Source of the DNA: Neisseriaceae bacterium
Lineage (GTDB): Bacteria > Pseudomonadota > Gammaproteobacteria > Burkholderiales > UBA11063
Assembly: GCA_947454215.1 (NCBI GenBank)
Contig: CANGJN010000069.1
Coordinates: 1 to 5,159 of the forward strand
DNA length: 5,159 nucleotides
Reading direction: 5' to 3'
Shown piece after piece: positions 1 through 5,159 of this stretch; within the stretch, counting starts at the first letter, position 1; each line of letters begins with the position of its first letter. Made by a program: the position numbers and the translations under genes. The notes under the pieces are model-generated. The model saw only the letters and a program-made list of their open reading frames with translations. It searched no databases and was not told the DNA's origin.

Positions 1-47
1 ATTCACAGTTATTTTAAAATTTTATATAATGTTTATATTTATTTAGA

Positions 48-61
48 ACTGATGTTACGGA
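48..61 (+). repeat. Left terminal inverted repeat of the IS
   Basis: ACTGATGTTACGGA is the exact reverse complement of 1323-1336. It lies about 100 bp beyond the transposase stop, where the transposase-distal IS end should be. Homology between the ends stops abruptly on both sides of the 14 bases. Confidence 0.85.
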
Positions 62-161
62 CTTTTAAAATAATCAACTATTGATGATATTTTCATGATG
101 TTCATAAAAATAAAACTATTATAACTTAATGATTTCATATAATTTTTACTCTACTTTAAAG

Positions 162-1177
162 TTAAAAATAGTTTTCTTTTATCCTTGCCAACTCTTGAAG
201 TACATATTTGGTTGAATTAATAAACATTTTGGCTTTAAAGCGAAATGATTAAAATTTGTAATTACTTTGTATTTCTCCTATTTGATATAGGCAATTAATG
301 AATAAAATATATAGGAGGATTGTGTCGCAATAGTTCTTATTGGAGACTTAGATATACTCGCATTTTGTTTTAAAGTTTTATAATACTTACTCCATCGTTT
401 ATGATAAATATTGATAAGCTTTGTACTACTTAAACTTAAATCTTGGTTTACTAGAAATCTTTAACCTGTAGAACCATCTTTGTTTTAAAAACTTGTTTGA
501 TTATTAAAACTTTGAAATTAATGCCTTTTAACCAAACTTTAATAGGAACATTTTCTTTAATAATATAACGAATTTATAGCTTTAAAATCATTTTTTCCGT
601 TTAATGTTGAAAATATTTTTGATTTTATATCAAAAATAAAGATTTTACTTGGTTCATAAACCATGATTCTGCTAATATATACCCAAATTGTACATTATTT
701 TCTATAGCAATCTCTAAAAGTTGGGTACATTTGTTAATTTTTAGTACAGTCACTTTTATAATAAGTTTGTTATGTTTTAATGTCGTAGTAACTCTCAAAT
801 TTAGTAACAATATTAAATATCAAATGCGATGGGGGAACAGTTAGTGTCTTACTGTTATTTGTTGTATTATAAAATATTGTTAATGGAATTATTCCTTTGA
901 CTATGGTGCCACTTGTATGGTCATAATGCCAAAATAATATTATTTACCATCGGCATATGGTTTATGAATAATTATATCATCAAATACTAAACAAACATTT
1001 GTTGATTTAAGATTTCTAACCAATGATTTAACCTGCGCCAATTAATCCTTATTTTGATGATTTGTATTAATATGTAAGTTACCTGGTGTTATTTTATTGT
1101 CTAAAATTCTAGATATGTCAGTTGCTTTCAGAATAAACCTCTAAATAATCAGTATATATGTCAAATATTTCATTCAT
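162..1177 (-). pseudogene. IS4-family DDE transposase, multiply disrupted
   Basis: Reading the minus strand in pieces recovers an ordered IS4-type transposase of about 338 codons. The order is MNEIFDIYTDYLE at the N-terminus (ATG 1175-1177), VFDD-IIIHKPYAD with the first catalytic Asp (near 976-987), and FWHYDH followed by VKG. Next come AIENNVQFGYILAESWF (about 658-710), VWLKGINFKV, KDGSTG, the YREK-like IYHKRWS...YYKTLKQNAS (about 360-409), ATQSS, NHFALK, and a C-terminus ending at 162. The pieces sit in different frames, so there are at least four frameshifts. There are also several in-frame TAA codons where the family has sense codons, for example after KD near 1040. The second Asp is replaced by Glu (LAESWF), and the YREK region lacks about two residues including the expected Glu. 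A 61-aa open stretch at 625-810 is only a fragment of this gene. The ATG has an AGAGG ribosome binding site. Confidence 0.9.
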
Positions 1178-1182
1178 TGAAA

Positions 1183-1187
1183 CCTCT
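1183..1187 (-). promoter_or_regulatory. Ribosome binding site of the transposase pseudogene
   Basis: AGAGG on the minus strand ends 5 nt before the ATG at 1175-1177 and fixes the original start of the transposase. Four of its five bases are the 3' arm of the hairpin at 1184-1205. Confidence 0.6.
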
Positions 1188-1205
1188 TTTAAAATAATAA
1201 AAGAG
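1184..1205 (-). promoter_or_regulatory. Hairpin covering the transposase ribosome binding site
   Basis: On the minus strand CTCTTTTA (1205-1198) pairs perfectly with TAAAAGAG (1191-1184) around a 6-nt loop, an 8-bp stem. Its 3' arm contains most of the AGAGG ribosome binding site. In IS10 and IS50, transcripts entering from outside form a structure that hides the transposase start region. The layout here suggests the same function, which is inference. Confidence 0.5.
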
Positions 1206-1207
1206 TG

Positions 1208-1240
1208 ATTTTATCATATTCACATAATTTATGATAAAAT
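1208..1240. repeat. 11-bp inverted repeat in the transposase leader
   Basis: ATTTTATCATA (1208-1218) and TATGATAAAAT (1230-1240) are perfect reverse complements around an 11-nt loop. It lies between the right IS end and the transposase start, just upstream of the hairpin at 1184-1205. It could be a second leader hairpin acting on read-through RNA or a protein-binding palindrome. AT-rich DNA produces such stems by chance, so a function is not certain. Confidence 0.45.
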
Positions 1241-1322
1241 ATTTATAGGTTCATCTATTTATTTTATTTTTTGAATATTTAAATTAGTATAATACTGATA
1301 AATAGAATATTTTATTGGTTAA

Positions 1323-1336
1323 TCCGTAACATCAGT
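1323..1336 (-). repeat. Right terminal inverted repeat of the IS
   Basis: TCCGTAACATCAGT is the exact reverse complement of 48-61. It lies about 145 bp before the transposase ATG and marks the transposase-proximal end of the element. Confidence 0.85.
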
Positions 1337-1446
1337 GAGAATAAAAAATTAATTTGTTAGCGTTTTAAATAGATTCCAAATAACAGTTTTTCCATATTAA
1401 AATCAAAGAAATCCTTTGATCAATTATTATGATTATAGTTAAATGC
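1337..1446. other. Short non-coding spacer between the IS and the unknown gene
   Basis: AT-rich sequence with no supported reading frame. The only structure I see is the hairpin at 1402-1420. The 47 bases at the left window edge (1-47), beyond the other IS end, are likewise featureless. Confidence 0.6.
1402..1420 (-). terminator. Weak hairpin terminator after the operon
   Basis: ATCAAAG (1402-1408) and CTTTGAT (1414-1420) form a perfect 7-bp stem with a 5-nt loop, 26 nt past the final TGA at 1447-1449. On the minus strand the stem runs into a short T-rich stretch (TTTTAAT). The stem is poor in G+C and the U-tract is short, so termination would be weak. It is the only candidate at the end of the cluster. 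Confidence 0.35.
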
Positions 1447-2052
1447 TCATATTATAAAATTTGAAATATTAAATGAATATTCTTTTTCAGTACCATCGTC
1501 TAAATAATAGATTGCACTACCAAGAACTGTTGGTATGCACTTTAGCGTCGTATATTCTTTTCCACTTATAGTGATTTTTCCAATCATAGAATAAATAAAC
1601 GCTCCTTTTCTAGTACTAATAGCATTTATTCTATTTACTTCAATGAAAATATTATTTTGTAACTCGAGTTTAATAACACCCTTATGAAACTTCTCATCCA
1701 AAATTTTACATCCATTAATACTATAATGATCTGGAAAATTTAAATCTTTATAACTTTCTTCATAATCATTTTTATCAACAAGTGATAAATTTTTTTGTGG
1801 GATGAAATAATAATCTTGATTTTTAGGTACAGTCCTATTTGGGTATATTTTTAACCATCTTATCAGTTTAATTTTAATATACCCATCAGGATTTAAATTA
1901 AATTCTAAAAAAGGAATATGAAGAGATAATTTATTATAAATTAAAAGACCTCTATAGTCACCATGTTTACTCTTTGGAAAAATCTTGAGTACTATATCAT
2001 CTATTTTATAAATAATATAAGTATCTATAGGAAAAATAAATTTAGTCTCTTT
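1447..2052 (-). pseudogene. Downstream part of the unknown gene, open in the same frame after a TAA
   Basis: Directly after the TAA at 2053-2055 the same frame continues with 201 sense codons to a TGA at 1447-1449. The first 117 of these contain no ATG, GTG or TTG. The first usual start codon is a TTG at 1699-1701, which would give only 84 residues and shows no clear ribosome binding site. The simplest reading is the rest of a roughly 290-residue gene cut by one nonsense mutation. The predicted chain is rich in Ile, Lys, Asn and Tyr, with beta-type patterns such as DGYIKIKLIRW and GKITISGKEY, and no obvious membrane segment or signal peptide. The motif YYFIPQKNLS resembles YYYVPQKTLS of the upstream part. 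I recognise no family. It could alternatively be a separate gene with an atypical start. Confidence 0.5.
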
Positions 2053-2322
2053 TTATTCAGAAGATGATGTTAATGGAGTTGCTACAAATATATCACCATC
2101 ACCAGTGTGTCTTTCTGTTTCAACCTTTGATCGTTTACGAGATGGTGAAGAAAGAGTTTTTTGAGGAACATAATAATATATGGTATTTATTTTGAGTTCT
2201 TCTTCTGATAAAAATATTGGATAATATTCAATTGGATTTTCCTGATAACTATAATTTGTAATCAATGATAAAGAAGAATCTATATCATAACAAAGATTAA
2301 AGGTGTAGTTATTATCATCCAT
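2053..2322 (-). CDS. Hypothetical protein, 89 aa, first part of an interrupted gene
   Basis: I do not recognise this protein. The ATG (2320-2322) lies 2 nt after the lolD TAA and has no Shine-Dalgarno sequence, so translation probably depends on ribosomes arriving from lolD. The first 55 or so residues are rich in Tyr, Asn, Ile and acidic residues. They are followed by YYYVPQKTLS and then a polar, low-complexity tail with a basic patch (PSRKRSKVE) and a Ser/Thr-rich end (TPLTSSSE). No membrane segment, signal peptide or known catalytic motif is visible. The TAA at 2053-2055 is followed in frame by 201 open codons, so this product may be a truncated form of a longer ancestral protein. Its place at the end of the envelope operon may be incidental, since the downstream DNA has been reshaped by an IS insertion. 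Confidence 0.5.
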   Translation of the reverse strand: MDDNNYTFNLCYDIDSSLSLITNYSYQENPIEYYPIFLSEEELKINTIYYYVPQKTLSSPSRKRSKVETERHTGDGDIFVATPLTSSSE

Positions 2323-2324
2323 AA

Positions 2325-3014
2325 TTAATTTAAATCAGAGTGCAGTAATCCATCTTTCAAAAAATATTGTAAATTGGTGCTTTTAGCTATTTGTGCATTG
2401 TGTGTTACAATAATTAAACTGGTATTAATTTCTTTTTGTAACCTGAAGAATATTTCCATAACTGTATCACTTGAAAAATTGTCCAAGTTCCCAGTAGGTT
2501 CATCTGCAAAAACTAATAACGGATTATTAATTAAAGCTCTTGCAATGGCAACTCTTTGTCTCTCTCCACCAGATAACTGCCCTGGATAATTATTAATTCT
2601 ATGGTCTAACTTTAGATAAGATAATAGATCATGAGCTCTAGCTGTCTCTGATTTTAAAATTTTTCCTCTTATGATTAGTGGCATTAGAATATTTTCTATA
2701 GCTGTAAATTCAGGTAATAAATGATGAAATTGATAGACAAATCCATAATATTTATTTCTTAATATACACATCTGCTTTTCAGATAAATTATTTAAATTTT
2801 TACCATTAAAAATTATATTTCCAGAATCTGAAGAATCTAAACCTGCTATTATATGAAGCAAGGTGCTTTTACCACTACCCGAACTACCTGTAATACTAAT
2901 TGTTTGTCCTCTTAATACTTCCAAATTAATTCCATTTAAAATATTTATTTTATTATTTCCCTGAGTATATGATTTTTTAAGAACATTGCAACTAAGTAAA
3001 TTTTGATCATTCAT
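2325..3014 (-). CDS. lolD: Lipoprotein-releasing system ATP-binding protein LolD
   Basis: LolD is the cytoplasmic ATPase of the Lol ABC complex, which extracts outer-membrane lipoproteins from the inner membrane and hands them to LolA. All ABC ATPase motifs are intact, counted from the ATG at 3014: Walker A GSSGSGKST (43-51), Q-loop with the LolD-type YQFHHLLPEF (94-103), signature LSGGERQRVA (147-156), Walker B LLVFADEP (166-173), D-loop GNLD (175-178) and switch His205. The length of 229 aa is normal for LolD. I chose the ATG at 3012-3014 over one 36 nt upstream (3050) because a GAGG ribosome binding site sits 9 nt before it and it overlaps the lolC stop by only 8 nt (ATGAATGA). The longer form would add a 12-residue leader atypical of the family. 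MacB- or FtsE-like ATPases are related, but the partner permease settles the call. Confidence 0.95.
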   Translation of the reverse strand: MNDQNLLSCNVLKKSYTQGNNKINILNGINLEVLRGQTISITGSSGSGKSTLLHIIAGLDSSDSGNIIFNGKNLNNLSEKQMCILRNKYYGFVYQFHHLLPEFTAIENILMPLIIRGKILKSETARAHDLLSYLKLDHRINNYPGQLSGGERQRVAIARALINNPLLVFADEPTGNLDNFSSDTVMEIFFRLQKEINTSLIIVTHNAQIAKSTNLQYFLKDGLLHSDLN

Positions 3015-4260
3015 ATCGAAGTGCCTCAACAGGATTGGTTTTAGATGCATTAATGCTGGGATATATAGTGGCGATTATACTTAATATATTTGAAATTATA
3101 AATATATATAATACATCACTTGGAATTATTTTTGAAGGTAAATAATTAATAAGGTATACATTGCTATTGATAATAACATAACCAGTTAATTGTTCGATAA
3201 TATGAACTATATGTCCTATGTAATAAGATAACAACAACCCTAACAATGTTCCAATTGTTGTTCCTATAAACCCAGATATCGCTCCTTGTAAAATAAATAT
3301 TTTGATTATACTTAATTTTGATGCACCGATTGTCCTGAGTATAGCAATATTAGTTTTTTTCTCTCTAACACTCATTACCAGCATTGATAATAAGTTAAAG
3401 CTAGCCACTGCTATAATTAAAGAGAGTATTACAACCATCATTTTTTTTTCTAAGGCAACAGCCGAAAAATAGTTTTGGTGCTGATCTATCCAGTCTGTTA
3501 TGATTAAATCTTTTGAGTTTAAATTATTTTCTAAGTTTTTTTTTATATCTTGTGTTTTCATAACATTAGAGACTTTTAATCTAACTCCAGAAACACTTTC
3601 TTTAAATTTGAATAAAACTTGTGCATCTTTCAAATCAATCAAAACTAAAGAATCATCATATTCACCCATATGTAAATCGAATATTCCTGTTATAGTAAAC
3701 TGTTTAAGTCGAGGAATCATTCCTGCAGGAGTAACTTGACCATTTGGAGTAATCAAAGTAATTTTTTGACCGAGACTAACGCCTAATTGATTTGCTAAGC
3801 CTTTTCCGATGATTATATTAAAACTCCCAGCAGTAAGGGTGTTTAAACTACCATTTTGCATATTTCTTTCAATATCTTCGACTTGAGTTTCATATTTAGG
3901 ATCAATTCCCCTTACAAGAACACCACTGACATTGTTATCAAATGATACCAATGCTTGACCATCTATATATGGGGCATAAGATAAAATATTATTATCAATA
4001 GTCTTCGCTAATTTTCCAGTGTCTTCCCAATTATTAACAGAGTTATTTATTCCAGTAATTTGCATGTGCGAAGTAATACTTATAATTTTACTGCGAATCT
4101 CACTTTGAAAACCGTTCATAACTGATAAAACAGTTATTAAAGCTGCAACACCTAATGATATTCCAAGAATAGAAACAAAAGATATGAATGAGACAAATCC
4201 AGTTTTCTGTTTAGAAGTTAGATATCTCAAGCCTACCATTAATTCAAATTTATTGAGCAC
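3007..4260 (-). CDS. lolC: Lipoprotein-releasing system permease, LolC/LolE (LolF) family
   Basis: This is the inner-membrane subunit of the lipoprotein-release ABC transporter. The 417 residues show the family layout: TM1 at about 22-48, a large periplasmic domain (about 50-270), TM2 (274-298), TM3 (318-350), TM4 (383-404), and the canonical C-terminal PVEALRYE. The segment TPNGQVTPAGMIP at 171-183 matches the position of the LolC 'Hook' that recruits LolA. REKKTNIAILRTIGAS (299-314) is the cytoplasmic coupling region expected to touch LolD. Only one permease gene is seen here, as in organisms where a single LolF-type protein is thought to replace LolC plus LolE; a second copy elsewhere cannot be excluded. 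The start is GTG (4258-4260), 2 nt after the preceding stop, with AAGGA 6 nt upstream. Two runs of nine A on the coding strand lie within the gene (3441-3449, 3536-3544). Confidence 0.95.
   Translation of the reverse strand: MLNKFELMVGLRYLTSKQKTGFVSFISFVSILGISLGVAALITVLSVMNGFQSEIRSKIISITSHMQITGINNSVNNWEDTGKLAKTIDNNILSYAPYIDGQALVSFDNNVSGVLVRGIDPKYETQVEDIERNMQNGSLNTLTAGSFNIIIGKGLANQLGVSLGQKITLITPNGQVTPAGMIPRLKQFTITGIFDLHMGEYDDSLVLIDLKDAQVLFKFKESVSGVRLKVSNVMKTQDIKKNLENNLNSKDLIITDWIDQHQNYFSAVALEKKMMVVILSLIIAVASFNLLSMLVMSVREKKTNIAILRTIGASKLSIIKIFILQGAISGFIGTTIGTLLGLLLSYYIGHIVHIIEQLTGYVIINSNVYLINYLPSKIIPSDVLYIFIISNILSIIATIYPSINASKTNPVEALRYE
3024..3027 (-). promoter_or_regulatory. Ribosome binding site of lolD
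   Basis: GAGG on the minus strand, inside the last codons of lolC, 9 nt before the ATG at 3012-3014. It favours that start over the upstream ATG at 3050, because the site lies downstream of 3050. Confidence 0.6.
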
Positions 4261-4262
4261 AA

Positions 4263-4490
4263 TTATTCCTTATTATTCTTAGTGTATGGGTTTTTAAGTT
4301 GTGATACAATTTTTTGTAGCACTAGTTTTATTTGAGTTTCACTTATTCCCATAAGAACGCCATCTTCGAGTAAATATTGCATTAATTCAGTGATTTCTTG
4401 AATATTTTGTTCCATTACTTTTATTTTTTCATGACAAGATACCAATTCTCCGTTGTCACCATACCATTTTACTTTATTCATAAGATTCAT
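4263..4490 (-). CDS. Conserved hypothetical protein, 75 aa
   Basis: A small soluble protein of unknown function. The N-terminus KVKWYGDNGELVSC is followed by a region predicted to be largely alpha-helical (HEKIKVMEQNIQEITELMQYLL, then EDGVLMGISETQIKLVLQKIV) and ends in LKNPY. From memory it resembles short conserved proteins in Burkholderiales with the same WYGDNGE-like start and NPY end, but I know no assigned function. There is no signal peptide, membrane segment or metal-binding cluster; one Cys is at residue 19. It overlaps the upstream hydrolase by 17 nt and ends 2 nt before lolC, so it is translated as part of the operon. The start could be the second Met (ATG 4479-4481), giving 72 aa and an 8-nt overlap. 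A weak AGG lies 3 nt before the first ATG, so the choice is open. Confidence 0.8.
   Translation of the reverse strand: MNLMNKVKWYGDNGELVSCHEKIKVMEQNIQEITELMQYLLEDGVLMGISETQIKLVLQKIVSQLKNPYTKNNKE
4267..4271 (-). promoter_or_regulatory. Ribosome binding site of lolC
   Basis: AAGGA on the minus strand, 6 nt before the GTG at 4258-4260, lying in the last codons of the 75-aa gene. It supports the GTG start over the later in-frame ATG at codon 8. Confidence 0.7.
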
Positions 4491-5159
4491 TAACCTGGTG
4501 ATGTTTTTTTTTACGTCTTGTGTAATGTTTTTTTTTATGTTTATGTATGTGTTTAGAGTTATTTAATATTTTAGTAGGAATTATTTTCTTTCTTTTGATA
4601 GGAGATTTTATAGTTATTCTTTGATTTGTTATATTTTGATCTTCATCATTATCGTCACTACCATCATTATCAACATCGTTACTGTCATCATCAGATTGAG
4701 TTGAATCTAAATTAGCATCAACAATTCTTTTTATGGCACTAATTTTAGCTATTATTTTAGGATTTAAATCTGAAATTTGAATATCTTCTCCTGTATGAGG
4801 AGATTGAATAAACTTATTATTCCCAATATACATACCTATATGGGTATTGTGCCCTCTTTTAGTATTGAAAAATATTAAATCACCAGGTTTAATATTTGAA
4901 AATTTTACACTTATCCCATTCTTAGCAATTTCAGCCGAAGTTCTAGGTAAATTTATCCCTAAAGATTTTTTAAATACATACCTAATAAATCCACTACAAT
5001 CCATTCCTTGTTGTGGGGTATTCCCTCCCCATTTATAGGGAATGCCAATCAAACTTATGGATTGTAATAACATATTATTTATGGGGTCGTTAAGCTTACT
5101 TTCTGTAGTATCAGAAGTTTTTTCATTATTATCACTATATTGTGAAATAGCAAATGAAA
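4474..5159 (-). CDS. NlpC/P60 family peptidoglycan endopeptidase, 5'-truncated by the window edge
   Basis: This is probably an exported cell-wall hydrolase cutting peptide cross-links or stems, as do Spr/MepS and NlpC. The frame is open to the right edge. A Met at 5071-5073 is a possible start, but 28 open codons precede it (SFAISQYS... then NDPINN), probably the mature N-terminus after an export signal lying outside. Counted from that Met, the NlpC/P60 domain runs from about 1 to 118. Catalytic Cys26 is in MDCSGFIRYVF, His78 in THIGMYIGN, and Gln90 (FIQSP) occupies the third polar position, where Spr has His. The substrate-side motif PYKWGGNTP is present. Residues 123-146 are strongly acidic (12 of 24 Asp/Glu). 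Residues 147-199 are basic, 23 of 53 being Lys, Arg or His, including HIHKHKKKH and RRKKKHH. This tail is not part of the usual fold. It is first in the visible operon. Confidence 0.9.
   Translation of the reverse strand, partial: SFAISQYSDNNEKTSDTTESKLNDPINNMLLQSISLIGIPYKWGGNTPQQGMDCSGFIRYVFKKSLGINLPRTSAEIAKNGISVKFSNIKPGDLIFFNTKRGHNTHIGMYIGNNKFIQSPHTGEDIQISDLNPKIIAKISAIKRIVDANLDSTQSDDDSNDVDNDGSDDNDEDQNITNQRITIKSPIKRKKIIPTKILNNSKHIHKHKKKHYTRRKKKHHQVNESYE

Larger units (their letters stand above)
48..1336 (-). mobile_element. Decayed IS4-type insertion sequence, about 1.29 kb
   Basis: Both ends are marked by a perfect 14-bp inverted repeat (48-61 and 1323-1336), and the interior carries one transposase gene, now a pseudogene, filling most of the element. 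Size and layout are those of a simple insertion sequence. The ends begin with CTGA after one base, as do the ends of IS10 and IS50 in the IS4 family; that is suggestive only. I see no convincing target-site duplication: the left flank ends in TTTAGA and the right begins GAGAATA. This fits an old insertion or a rearranged flank. The transposase carries many frameshifts and stops, so the element cannot move by its own enzyme. The exact IS name cannot be given without a database comparison. Confidence 0.85.

Noticed and set aside
625..810. 61-aa minus-strand frame as an independent small gene
   Set aside because: Its second half (AIENNVQFGYILAESWF) is an internal piece of the IS4-type transposase, and flanking pieces of the same protein lie on both sides in other frames.
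1260..1320. Transposase promoter near the right IS end
   Set aside because: TATACT-like boxes exist on the minus strand, but no acceptable -35 box at the right distance. In such AT-rich DNA these matches are not meaningful.
37..1348. Target-site duplication flanking the IS
   Set aside because: The bases outside the two inverted repeats share only AGA-like and T-rich similarity, as expected by chance in AT-rich DNA.
1..1446. CRISPR array, tRNA, rRNA or riboswitch in the gene-poor left part
   Set aside because: No regularly spaced repeats, cloverleaf or conserved RNA motif was seen, and the IS relic explains nearly all of the region.
2053..2055. TAA as a reassigned sense codon
   Set aside because: TAA ends lolD, the 75-aa gene and the hydrolase in this window, so it works as a normal stop. 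Only local readthrough or a nonsense mutation remains possible.
2374..2589. 71-codon open frame on the plus strand
   Set aside because: It lies wholly inside lolD on the opposite strand, which has all ABC motifs intact, and its product has no recognisable pattern.
3500..3739. 79-codon open frame on the plus strand
   Set aside because: Antisense to the periplasmic domain of lolC; it is a shadow of that gene.
4847..5038. 63-codon open frame on the plus strand
   Set aside because: Antisense to the catalytic domain of the NlpC/P60 gene.

Overview
The window is strongly AT-rich, and every recognisable gene is on the minus strand, so transcription runs from the right edge to the left. The gene content fits an AT-rich, probably host-associated betaproteobacterium of the Burkholderiales/Alcaligenaceae type. 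The clues are an NlpC/P60 lipoprotein-like hydrolase, a 75-residue conserved protein of a kind I associate with Burkholderiales, then lolC and lolD. This placement rests on remembered family resemblance and could not be tested by a search.

Right part (2325-5159): a tight cluster that looks like one operon. In transcription order it holds a 5'-truncated NlpC/P60 peptidoglycan hydrolase with an acidic then histidine/lysine-rich tail, a 75-aa conserved protein, lolC (lipoprotein-release permease) and lolD (its ATPase). Junctions are overlaps of 8 to 17 nt or gaps of 2 nt. LolC and LolD form the inner-membrane ABC machine that passes outer-membrane lipoproteins to the carrier LolA. The hydrolase also acts in the envelope, so the common theme is envelope building. 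No promoter is visible; it must lie beyond the right edge.

Middle part (1447-2322): an unrecognised gene that starts 2 nt after the lolD stop. It has an in-frame TAA after 89 codons, and the same frame then stays open for another 201 codons. It is either a gene broken by one nonsense mutation or a short protein followed by a remnant. The two halves share a short motif (YY-x-x-PQK-x-LS). A weak hairpin terminator follows at 1402-1420.

Left part (1-1446): no intact gene. A decayed insertion sequence fills 48-1336. It has perfect 14-bp terminal inverted repeats and one heavily mutated IS4-type DDE transposase (162-1177, minus). Two hairpins lie just upstream of the transposase start, one covering its ribosome binding site. 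The remaining flanks, 1-47 and 1337-1446, hold nothing coding that I can support.
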